A DNA stretch of 64,000 bases, taken from the NCBI RefSeq assembly GCF_014212355.1, contig NZ_JACKXD010000001.1, forward strand, positions 829,143-893,142, in the 5' to 3' direction. This stretch comes from Halobellus ruber. Its GTDB lineage: Archaea > Halobacteriota > Halobacteria > Halobacteriales > Haloferacaceae. Numbering within the stretch: position 1 is the first letter of the stretch; each line of letters starts with the position of its first letter. The translations under genes were made by a program, and so were the position numbers. Under the pieces are notes generated by a model. It searched no databases. It was not told where the DNA came from and was given only the letters and a program-made list of their open reading frames with translations. Of this stretch, positions 43,041 through 51,786 are shown piece after piece.

Positions 43041-46000
43041 TCAGCACTCCGACCAGCCGCAGGACTCGCAGGTCTTGCAGCCCTCGGAGTAGTACAGCGA
43101 CATACTCCCGCACTCGGGGCACTCGGGGCTCTCGCCCGCTTCGAGCAGGTCATCGGCGGCGTCGGAGCCGCCCGCGTCGGGCAGGTCGGCGCCGCCCACG
43201 TCGGCGTCGCTCACGTCGACCGCGGCGCCGCCGTCGGTCTCGCGGCCGAGCTGCGGCGGCGCGTCGCCGCCGGCCTCCTCGGAGACCTCCGAGAGGTTCT
43301 GCTGCTGTGGGTAGCCCTTCTCGATCTCGCCGTCGAGGTAGCGGCGCATCGCCGTCCCGATGGCGTCGGGGATGGAGTTGATCTGTTCGCCTTTGTCCCA
43401 GGCGACCTTCGGGCTCCGGATGCCCTGGAGTTCGCTCGCGATCTCGGCGGGATCGACCCCGGAGCGCAACGCCGTCGAGATGGTCTTCGCCAGCGCCTCG
43501 GTGAAGGAAGCGGTGAACCCGCCGGAGTTGCCGATGTTCGCGAACAGCTCGAAGGGGCGGCCCTCGCTGTCTTCGTTGATGTTGACGTAGAGCTTCCCGT
43601 AGCCCGTGTCGATCCGCTGGGTGACGCCGTAGAGGACGTCCGGACGCGGGCGCTTCTTCCCGAGGTCGGTCTGCTCGCCGTCGGCCGCCGACAGCAGCCG
43701 CTCGACCTCCTCGTCGAGTGCGGCCTGGACCGCCTCGTTGTCGAGGAACCCGTCGATCCCGCCGAAGACCTCCTCGATCTGTTCGACGAGCGCCTCGGCG
43801 GCCTCGCTCTCGTCGGCGAAGTCGGTGTTCTGCGCGCGGGTGGTGAGGACCTGCTTCGAGCGGGTGCCGTCGCGGTAGACGGTCACGCCCTTCCCGCCGT
43901 TCTCGTAGATGTAGCGGTAGACCTCGTCCATGTCCTCCTTGGTCGCGGCGTTCGGGAAGTTGCAGGTCTTCGAGATCGCGGAGTCGACGCCCTCCTGGGT
44001 GGCACACTGGACCGCGGCGTGTTGTTTGCCCGAGAGGTCGCCGGTGACCACGAACAGCTCCGAGATCGCCGCCGGCACGGTCGACAGCGAGGAGACGCCG
44101 TCGAACTCGTTTTCGGCCATCTGGTCTTGGGCCTCCTTTTTGACCGACTCGACGTCGATGTCGTTGGCCTCCAGGGTGCGAAGGAAGTAGTCGTCGAACT
44201 CCACGAGCATCTCGTCGCCCTGGACGTCGCCGGAGACGTTCTTGTAGAAGGCGACGTTGTAGATCGGCTCGATCCCGCCCGTGGTGTTGCCGATCATCGA
44301 GGTGGTGCCCGTCGGCGCCACGGTCGTGGTGTTGTGGTTCCGGATCGGGAACCCGTCGTCCCACTCGTCGGCGTCGAGGCCGGTGTGGTGCTCGAACCAC
44401 TCGCGGTACTCGGTGGGGTCGGCGTACTTCGACTCCTCGAAGTCGGCGAAGGTGCCGCGCTCCTCCGCGAGGCGGTGGCTGGTCCACTTCGACTCGTGGT
44501 TGATGTGGGTCATCAGCTGGCGGGCGACCTCGTTGCCCGCCTCGGTGCCGTACTGGATGCCGAGTTGGATGTACAGTTGCGCCAGCCCCATCACGCCGAG
44601 GCCGATCTTCCGCATCTGCCGGACGGTCTCCTCGATCTTCGGCACCGGGAAGTCCGACATCGTGACCACGTTCTCGAGGAACTGCGTCCCGCGGTCGATC
44701 CGGTAGTCGAACTCCTCCCAGTCGATGGCCTCCGCAAGGAACGCCTCGACCGCCTCGGCGAAGTCGTCGTACTCGTCGCCGTGGGCGTCGTACCAGACGC
44801 GCCAGTCGGGCGCGTCGAGGTCGACGAGCGTCGAGAGGTTGATGTGGCCGAGGTTACAGGCCTCGTACTCCTCGAGCGGCTGCTCGCCGCAGTTGTGAAC
44901 ATTGATCGCCTTCTCGCCGTCCGCGCTGACGAAGAAATTGTGAGTTTCCTCGACCGTTAGATCATAGACATCCTCACTGCCGTCGGACTCAATGCTCGCA
45001 ACCGTCTCAGTGCGGACTTCGGTTTCGGTTCCGTGACGCGTGGCGAGCGGTGCAGACAGGCTTACGATCTCTACGCCGGCGGAGAGATCCGCCGCCTCAA
45101 CCCACTCGCCGTCGTCGGTCCGAATCTCGTGATCGGGGGTGGCGCGGATCGATGTCCCCGACTCGGTCGTGATACGTAGAACCTTGGCGCCCTCTTTCGT
45201 CTGGAACGCACTCGCGGGACGGTTCACAACGCGATTCTGGGCGTCAAGCGTCCGAACACTCACGCGATCGTCCGTTTCCGCGAGTTCGCCGATCGGACGT
45301 GTCGAACCGTCGGACAGCCGGACATCCATATCCCCCGTCACGCACGGGTTCGTCGCCAGGATCTGGTGGTCCGGATGCTCCTCGACGTCGAAGGAGTGCT
45401 GTTTGTTGACGCGTTCGAGGTAGATCACCCCGGGTTCGCCGTTCTGGTGGGCGCCGTCGACGATGTGGTTCCAGAGCTTCTCGGCGGGGACCGACAGCTC
45501 CTCGCCGACCTCGACGTGCTCGCCGAGGTCGAACATATCGTACAGTTCCTTCGTCTCCTCGGTCGCGACGTGCGGCTCCCCCGTCCGGGGGTTGGTGAAG
45601 GTGAACTCCTCGCCCTCGTAGACCGCGTCCATGAAGTCGTCGGTGATCCCCACGGAGATGTTGAAGTTCGAGAGGTGGCCCTCGACCGCGTTCCGGAGGT
45701 GCTTCGGCACCCGGCCCTCGTCGTCGATCAGTTCGCGGGCCTCCTCCAAGGCGTCGGCGAAGGAGTTGTGCGTGAAGTCGTCGGGGTCGTTCAGCCGCAG
45801 GGTGTGCGCAAGCGAGACGTCCTTGTTCTTCGCGTGGATGAACTGGACGACGTCCGGGTGGGAGACTCGCATCACGCCCATCTGGGCGCCGCGGCGCGCC
45901 CCGCCCTGCGCGATCGTCTCACACAGCTGGTCGTAGGTCCGCATAAACGTGATCGGGCCCGACGCGATCCCGCCGGTCGAGCCGACCGGGTCGCCGTACG

Positions 46001-48038
46001 GACGGAGGCGCCAGAAGGCATAGCCCATCCCGCCGCCGCTGTTGTGCGAGACGACGCCGTTGGCGACGTACTCGTGGTTGCCAGCGACAGTGACGTCGTA
46101 GACGGTTTCGGGTTCGGCGTCCTCGACTGCGAGGACCTCCTGCTCCCAGGTGTGGCCGTCGACGACAGTGCCGCACTGGGTCGGCCCCGGCGGCGTCTCC
46201 GAGAGCGACGCCGACAGTTCGGTCGAACGGGTGTCGACGTAGCCAACGTCGCCCGCGAAGCGTTCGAGGCCGACCGAGTCGGTCGGCGCGACACTGAAGT
46301 ACTCCCGATCGTCGTTCTCCCACTCCCACTTCGTCGCCGGGATGCCGACGCCCAGAAGCAGCTGCAGCGTGCCCTCGATGAGCGCCTCCGACGCGCTATA
46401 GAGCCGCGGGTACCGCCCCTTCGTGAGCGTCCCGTCGGTCGAAAACAGCCCGCGGAGGAACGCACAGACGCGTTCGTGGTCCGTCTGCCGGACCAGGTCG
46501 GGAACGCTCGCGGACGCCGAGGACGGCTTGGCGTCGCCGAAGTTCCGGAGCCAGAAGCGCTTGACCTCGTGGCTGTGGATCACCGCTTCGTAGCAGCCGT
46601 CGGACCAGGTGTAATCGATTCCGGTGTCGAAGAGCTCCCGCGAGAGCGTGTCGATGTGGTTGAGCACGTCGTCGCGGTTGACGTGGAATCGGATCCCGTC
46701 CCGGTGGACCGACCCGTCGCCGATCCAGATTCCGAGCAGCTCCGCGAGGTCGGCGGTCAGTTCCTCGGGTTGCGTTACCGTCTTGACCGGCTGCCCGTTC
46801 GCTTCCAGGCCCCGGGCGCTCCGGTGTTGCTGGATCGTCGCGGGGCTGACATCGAGCGCTGTCGCGATCTCGCCGTCCGAGTGCCCCTCGCCGTACAGCG
46901 TGTCGAAGGCGTCCTCGTCGAAGCTCGCGCCGGCGGGGCGACCGCCGGTTCCGTTCGCCGGGAGTTCGAGTTCGTTCGCGCGGCGGCGCTGGACGGTCGA
47001 CGGCGAGCAGTCGAGCGCCGCGGCGATCTCGTAGTCGCTGTGTCCGTCGGCGTGGAGCTCCGCGATCGCCTCGTTCGAGACGGTCCGGGCGCTGTCCCAC
47101 TGACCGCCGGCCGCGACGGTCTCCAACGGGGCTGTTTCGTCCTCGTCCGTGAGCCAGCCGAGTCTGAGCGAGACCGTCTCTCCGGGTTCGACGTCGCCGA
47201 TTTCGCGCCACTCGCCGTCGACGAGGAGCCGGTGGTTCGGCGTCCCGCGGACCGAGACGCCGCTCTCCGTGACGAGCCGTTTCGTCGGCGCGTCGTCGTA
47301 GGCGTGTACCTCGTCGACGGTTCGGGCGCGGTGGCCGTCGTCGTCGCGCTGAACGATCCGGTCACCGGGCTCGACGTCGGCGATCGAGACGGTACCCTTC
47401 CCCTCGACTGCGACTGTGGCGTCCGCAGTCAGACACTGGAAGACCTGTGCGGCCTCCTTTGCGGTCTGGTGGATGTCGTCGATGTCGTCCTCCGGGGAGT
47501 CGACGAAACACGCCGACAGCTGCTGGAGCTCGTCGCCGGCGTTCATGAGCGTCGGCGAGTTCGGCATAAACGACAGCGAATCCATCAGCGACTCGAACTC
47601 CTCGCGCTTCTCGACGACCTGCTCGCGGACGTCGTCGGGGAGTTCGGGCACGATGGTGTCGTACGCGAACTTGTTGACGTTGTAGACCGACAGCGTCGTC
47701 TCAGCGTCGTCCTCGGCGGTGACACCCTTCCCGAAGACCTCCGCGGCGAGTTCGTTGCGCCGAGGGTGATCGGGCTTCAGCTGATCGGGCGTGACGGTGA
47801 TCTCGACGCCCCGGCTGTCGGCCTCGAAGACCGCCTCCGCGAGTGCGACGTTCTTGGCGACGCGGGGGAACAGCTCCTCTTGGGACTCCCGAGGGTTGCC
47901 TTCGGGGTCCTTCCGGAGGTACCGCGCGGGGAGGATGTTGTGGTAGGCGTTGGCCGTGAGCCGGTCCTCCAGGGTCTCGCCCTCTGTCCGCTTGACGGGG
48001 AGCTTCAGCTCGTCGGCGCCTGCGGGTCGGTTGCTCAT
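43041..48038 (-). CDS. nrdJ: adenosylcobalamin-dependent (class II) ribonucleotide reductase with two inteins
   Basis: Reduces ribonucleotides to deoxyribonucleotides using a B12 radical. The primary product is 1665 residues; without inteins 1 (202-666) and 2 (899-1049) the exteins total 1049, normal for haloarchaeal NrdJ. Conserved parts: [11 protein letters not shown] (158-168), the Cys in [43 protein letters not shown] with the active-site Cys at 1050, and [18 protein letters not shown]. The C-terminus ends in a cysteine-rich zinc or redox segment ([27 protein letters not shown]). Both inteins interrupt catalytic-site motifs. ATG at 48038; a TATA-like TGATATTTC near 48174-48182 would give a leader of more than 100 bases. 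Confidence 0.96.
   Translation of the reverse strand: [1665 protein letters not shown]
44892..45344 (-). other. intein 2 of NrdJ: mini-intein without endonuclease
   Basis: NrdJ residues 899-1049 (151 aa). Begins [21 protein letters not shown], block B ATPDHEIR, ends AINVHN before Cys 1050 of the active-site CGEQ. At this length only the splicing fold fits; no homing-nuclease motif is present. The +1 nucleophile for splicing is the enzyme's own catalytic cysteine. The DNA here is less GC-rich than the exteins (for example around 44900-45350), suggesting a foreign origin. Confidence 0.95.
46041..47435 (-). other. intein 1 of NrdJ: splicing domain, two HTH modules, DOD homing endonuclease
   Basis: NrdJ residues 202-666 (465 aa). 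Starts with Cys ([21 protein letters not shown]), block B GTPNHRLL, ends VANGVVSHN, followed by Ser of SGGGMGYAF. The LAGLIDADG-type endonuclease motifs are [11 protein letters not shown] (about 434-443) and [11 protein letters not shown] (about 527-536), both with acidic residues, so it may be active. Unusually, two similar helix-turn-helix units lie ahead of the nuclease ([20 protein letters not shown] at 332-351 and [20 protein letters not shown] at 385-404), probably for DNA recognition. Confidence 0.95.
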
Positions 48039-48539
48039 CTACTGTACCTCCGGGCCGGCGGTTCCACACCGGGCCGCATCCGTTCGGGTGACTGGTTCGA
48101 CTACGATCATTTGTGACGGTGGGTTGGAGTGACGCGGGTCGGTTAAGGCTTCGGTATCCCGGCAGCGACGCGGGAAATATCAGGTACGCAACCTGGCCCC
48201 ATCCCCGACCCTGCCACGCGATCGACGTGACGACACGACGTTTGATCCGACGGGGTATCAAAATAACCAGACCGAAGTGAAAGTGAAATTCGAGGCTGAC
48301 GGACCCGACGCTGTACTGCGATAATCCAGGCGAACTGAGGGGGTCACAGCGGCCGCCGAACCGACGGACGCTGTGATCCGGTCGGCGGGGAATCCCCGCC
48401 GAGGGTCGTCGATATGCCGGCACTCCCCCGACACGTACCCGTTCGCTTATGTGTCCGCGACCGAGGTGCGGCTGTTCCCCCGCGCCGCCGGTTTCGCGGT
48501 TCCCACAGACTTATTCGGGTACCGGCGAGAGGTGGGCGT
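48039..48539. other. 500-base intergenic region between nrdJ and a small membrane-protein gene
   Basis: No gene seen. It holds a possible nrdJ TATA box (TGATATTTC, minus strand, about 48174-48182), an AT-rich stretch around 48260-48290 (TATCAAAATAACCAGACC), and a perfect hairpin GGCGGGGAATCCCCGCC (48382-48398) of terminator or operator type. The far right holds CTTATTCGGG (about 48509-48518), the promoter of the next gene. I find no cobalamin-riboswitch-like motif. Confidence 0.5.
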
Positions 48540-48749
48540 ATGACTCACGGACTCGCGACCCTGCCGCTCCAACTCGGCGGCCTGCTGGGGAACCCGCTCG
48601 GACAGGCGCTCGCCGTCATCGTGGCGATCGCGGTCGTGGTCCTCGTCGGACGGATCGCGTTGAAGATCGCCTGGCGACTGGTCACGATCGCCGCGGTCGT
48701 GGTCGGGGGGCTGCTCGTGCTCTCCTTTTTCGGCGTCACCGTCCTGTAA
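48540..48749 (+). CDS. small membrane protein, 69 aa
   Basis: Starts at ATG 48540 (MTHGLATLPLQLGGLLG), 27 bases after CTTATTCGGG, so probably leaderless. Two closely spaced hydrophobic stretches (ALAVIVAIAVVVLVGRIALKIAW and LVTIAAVVVGGLLVLSFFGVTVL) with central Arg/Lys. Function unknown; resembles the many small haloarchaeal membrane proteins of undefined role. Convergent with trpG. Confidence 0.72.
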   Translation: MTHGLATLPLQLGGLLGNPLGQALAVIVAIAVVVLVGRIALKIAWRLVTIAAVVVGGLLVLSFFGVTVL

Positions 48750-48799
48750 TCCGGACCTCCCTCGGCGCCCCCGAACCGGGGCTCCGCTCCTGGGCGGTC

Positions 48800-49435
48800 C
48801 TACGCCTCTGTCGGCCTGCCACCGGCCCGCGACCGCACGCACTCGTCGACGAAGTTCCGGACGACGTCGTGACCGACGCCGGTGAGCACCGACTCGGGGT
48901 GGAACTGGACGGCCTCGATTGGATACTCCCGGTGGCGGATCCCCATCACGAGTTCGTCGTCGGCGTGGGTCGTCGTCGCCGTCACCGCGAAACACTCCGG
49001 GATCGCGGTCGCGATCAGCGAGTGGTACCGCCCGGCCTGAAACCCCTGATCGAGGCCGGCGAACACCCCGCGGCCGTCGTGGTCCACCGGGAACGCCTTC
49101 CCGTGGATCGGTTCGGGCGCGTGGCCGACCTCCCCGCCGTACGCGTAGACCGCGGCCTCGAGCCCCAGGCAAACGCCGAGGGTCGGGATCGAGTGCGACA
49201 GCGTGGTCAACACCTCGTTGGTCACGCCGACGTCGCGGTCGTTCTCCGGGTGGCCCGGCCCGGGACTGATAACGATAGCGTCGGGGGAAAGCGCCCGGAG
49301 TTCTGAGAGGGACGCGGTGTTCTTCCTGACGACCACTTCGACGCGCTCGCCGTCGACCCGCTGCTCGGAGAAGTACTCTACCAGGTTGTACGTGAACGAA
49401 TCGAAGTTGTCGACGACGAGAAGCCGGAGGGTCAC
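48800..49435 (-). CDS. trpG: anthranilate synthase component II (glutamine amidotransferase)
   Basis: Supplies ammonia from glutamine to TrpE. 211 residues from GTG 49435, which overlaps the trpE stop (GTGA). LLVVDNFDSFTYNLVEYF at the start, SPGPGHPE, nucleophile Cys in TLGVCLGLEA (unusual LEA rather than HQA after the elbow), and the His-Glu pair in AVQFHPESVLT. Last gene of trpDFEG. Confidence 0.95.
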   Translation of the reverse strand: MTLRLLVVDNFDSFTYNLVEYFSEQRVDGERVEVVVRKNTASLSELRALSPDAIVISPGPGHPENDRDVGVTNEVLTTLSHSIPTLGVCLGLEAAVYAYGGEVGHAPEPIHGKAFPVDHDGRGVFAGLDQGFQAGRYHSLIATAIPECFAVTATTTHADDELVMGIRHREYPIEAVQFHPESVLTGVGHDVVRNFVDECVRSRAGGRPTEA

Positions 49436-51108
49436 CGGACCACCTCCCCGGCGTCGGCTTCGGCGTCCGGGTCCCGCTCGATCCGGTCGATCGCGGCCAA
49501 CACCCCGTCCATCTTCTGTTCGGTTTCGGCGTACTCGGCGGCGGGGTCGCTGTCGGCGACGATCCCCGCGCCCGCCCGGACGGAGATCACGTCCTCGTCG
49601 CCGCCGGCGTCGACGGTCGCGGTCCGGATCACGATCGCGAAGTCGGCGTCGCCGGACCACGAGTAGTAGCCCACGCCGCCGCCGTAGACGCCTCTGGGAG
49701 TTGCTTCGAGGTCGTCGACGATCTCCATCGCCCGCACCTTCGGCGCGCCGGTCAGCGTCCCCGCGGGGAACGTCGCGCGGGTGGCGTCGAAGGCGTCGGC
49801 GGCGCGGCCCGCCCGGTCCGCCTCGGTGCGGTCGTCGGCCGACGCGAGCGTCCCCGTCACGGTCGATTCGATGTGCTGGACGTGGCTGTACTTCAGGACG
49901 TTCATGAACTCCTCGACGCGGACGCTCCCGGGTTCGGCGACCCGGCGGACGTCGTTGCGCGCGAGGTCGACGAGCATCGTGTGCTCGGCGCGCTCCTTGC
50001 CGTCGGCCAGCATCTCCCCGGCGAGGCGCCGGTCCTCCACGGGGCTGCTCCCGCGGGCGCAGGTGCCGGCGATGGGGTTCGACACCACCCGGGCGCCGGT
50101 GACAGACACCAGCGTCTCGGGGCTGGCGCCCACGATGTGGCGGTCGTCGTGCCGCAGCAGGTACATATACGGCGAGGGGTTGACCGCCCGGAGCGCCTCG
50201 TAGAGCCCGACGGGATCGACCTCCCCGCGGAGCTCCCGGGTCCGGGAGATCACCCCTTGGTAGACGTCGCCGTCGAGAACGTGGCGTTTGGTCTCCCGCA
50301 CCGCCGCCTCGTAGTCGGCTTTCGCGCCGGCGGTCTCCCCGGACCGGACGAAGCCGCCGGGATCGGGGTCCTCGGCCGCGGCGAGCGCGTCGGCAACCCG
50401 CTCGACCTCGGCCCGGAGGTCGTCGTAGACGGCGCCGGGGTCGTCGTCGGGCGCGACGACCGGCGTCAGAACCAGCGACACCGACCCCTCGGCGTGATCG
50501 ACGGAGAGGGTCCTGGTCGTGACCACGAACTCCGCGTCCGGGGTGTCGGTGTCGGGGCGGTCGACGCCGACCTCCGAGAGCCACAGGTCGTAGACCGCCT
50601 CGTAGGCCAGAAAGCCAACGAGGCCGCCGCGGAGTTGCTGGCGGTCGTCGTCCGGAAAGCCCACCCGCGGGAGGTCCGGAAACGCCGCGCGGAGCCGATC
50701 CAACACGTCGGGGTCGCGTTCGACATCCCCTTCGGCGTCGACATCGAGGTCGGCTGCGGCCTCGACGTACTCCGCGGCCCGGCCGCCGAGCCGTTCGATT
50801 TCCGTCCCGCCGGGGCCGACCGTCACGACCGCGTCGGGGTCGTAGCCCACGAACGAGAACCGGGCGTGGCGGTCGGCGGTGGCGTGGTCGGGCGCGAACG
50901 CGCCGGCGGGGTCGCTCGACGGCGTCTTCTCGGCGCTTTCCAGCAGGAAGCCGTAGTCGCTCCGTCCCGACAGCGCGACGTACGCGGTCAGCGGCGTCAC
51001 CTCCGGCATCGCGGCGGTCACGTGCGCCACCACCGGGCCGTCGGCCGCATCGGTCGCGGCGCCGACGGCCTCGACGAACGCCGACCGCGATTGCGAGAGG
51101 TCGGTCAC
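49432..51108 (-). CDS. trpE: anthranilate synthase component I
   Basis: Converts chorismate and ammonia to anthranilate. 558 residues. ARFSFVGYDPDAVVTVG (feedback/N-domain), catalytic-domain motifs SPYMYLLRHDDRHIVGASPETLV, NPIAGTCARG, HTMLVDLARNDVRRV and GTLTGAPKVRAMEIVDDLE are all intact. Overlaps trpF by 4 bases (ATGA) and trpG by 4. Confidence 0.96.
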   Translation of the reverse strand: MTDLSQSRSAFVEAVGAATDAADGPVVAHVTAAMPEVTPLTAYVALSGRSDYGFLLESAEKTPSSDPAGAFAPDHATADRHARFSFVGYDPDAVVTVGPGGTEIERLGGRAAEYVEAAADLDVDAEGDVERDPDVLDRLRAAFPDLPRVGFPDDDRQQLRGGLVGFLAYEAVYDLWLSEVGVDRPDTDTPDAEFVVTTRTLSVDHAEGSVSLVLTPVVAPDDDPGAVYDDLRAEVERVADALAAAEDPDPGGFVRSGETAGAKADYEAAVRETKRHVLDGDVYQGVISRTRELRGEVDPVGLYEALRAVNPSPYMYLLRHDDRHIVGASPETLVSVTGARVVSNPIAGTCARGSSPVEDRRLAGEMLADGKERAEHTMLVDLARNDVRRVAEPGSVRVEEFMNVLKYSHVQHIESTVTGTLASADDRTEADRAGRAADAFDATRATFPAGTLTGAPKVRAMEIVDDLEATPRGVYGGGVGYYSWSGDADFAIVIRTATVDAGGDEDVISVRAGAGIVADSDPAAEYAETEQKMDGVLAAIDRIERDPDAEADAGEVVR

Positions 51109-51782
51109 GACGGGACCTCCTCGGGCTTTGTGGATCGATCCTCACCGGGATCGGCCGCGGCCGCGTTCGCAACGAACCTCCGGAGCGCCTCGCGGTCCTT
51201 CCGGCCGCCCGAGCGTTCGACGCCGCTGGCGACGTCGACGGCGAACGGCCGGACCGCCTCGACGGCCTCGGCGACGTTCTCCGGGGTCAACCCGCCGGCG
51301 AGGACGACCGGCGCGGCAACGCCCGCCGCCACCTCGGCGGTCGCCGCCCAGTCGTGGGTCTCGCCGGTGCCACCCGCCCCCGCGCCGTCGACGGAGTCCA
51401 TCAGGACGGCGTCGACCGCGGGGGCAACGGCACGCGCGCGGTCGGGAGCGGCGGCGTCGACGACGGCGATCACCTTCGCGGCGACCGCCTCGCGGATCTC
51501 ACGGAGTTCCGCGGCGTCGAACCCGCCGTGGATCTGGACGGCGTCCGCCCCGACGGCGTCGGCCGTCGCGATCGCCTCCGCGACGGTCTCGGGCATCGTC
51601 ACGAGCGTCGTCGTGAGAAACGGGGGCGCGGCCGCCGCCAACGTCCCCGCGTCCTCGACTGTGACCTCCCGTGGGGTGTCGACGGGCACGTCGGTGATGA
51701 TCCCGACCGCGTCCGCGCCGGCGCGTTCGACAGCCTGTAGATCCGCCTCGCTTGTCACGCCACAGATCTTCACCCGGACCAT
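51105..51782 (-). CDS. trpF: phosphoribosylanthranilate isomerase
   Basis: TIM-barrel enzyme of 225 residues. Catalytic Cys in VRVKICGVTSEADLQAV, the phosphate-binding VVLAGGLTPENVAEAV, and the catalytic Asp in PFAVDVASGVERSGGRKD. Starts 4 bases after trpD ends. Slightly longer than the bacterial norm, with Ala/Val-rich loops. Confidence 0.95.
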   Translation of the reverse strand: MVRVKICGVTSEADLQAVERAGADAVGIITDVPVDTPREVTVEDAGTLAAAAPPFLTTTLVTMPETVAEAIATADAVGADAVQIHGGFDAAELREIREAVAAKVIAVVDAAAPDRARAVAPAVDAVLMDSVDGAGAGGTGETHDWAATAEVAAGVAAPVVLAGGLTPENVAEAVEAVRPFAVDVASGVERSGGRKDREALRRFVANAAAADPGEDRSTKPEEVPS

Positions 51783-51786
51783 CCGG

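Noticed and set aside
45366-48116. 916-residue plus-strand ORF antisense to nrdJ
   Set aside because: Covers the NrdJ exteins and intein 1 on the other strand; composition is that of a shadow frame.
48039-48539. Cobalamin riboswitch before the B12-dependent NrdJ
   Set aside because: I searched by eye for a conserved B12-box-like core and large hairpins in the nrdJ leader and found none.
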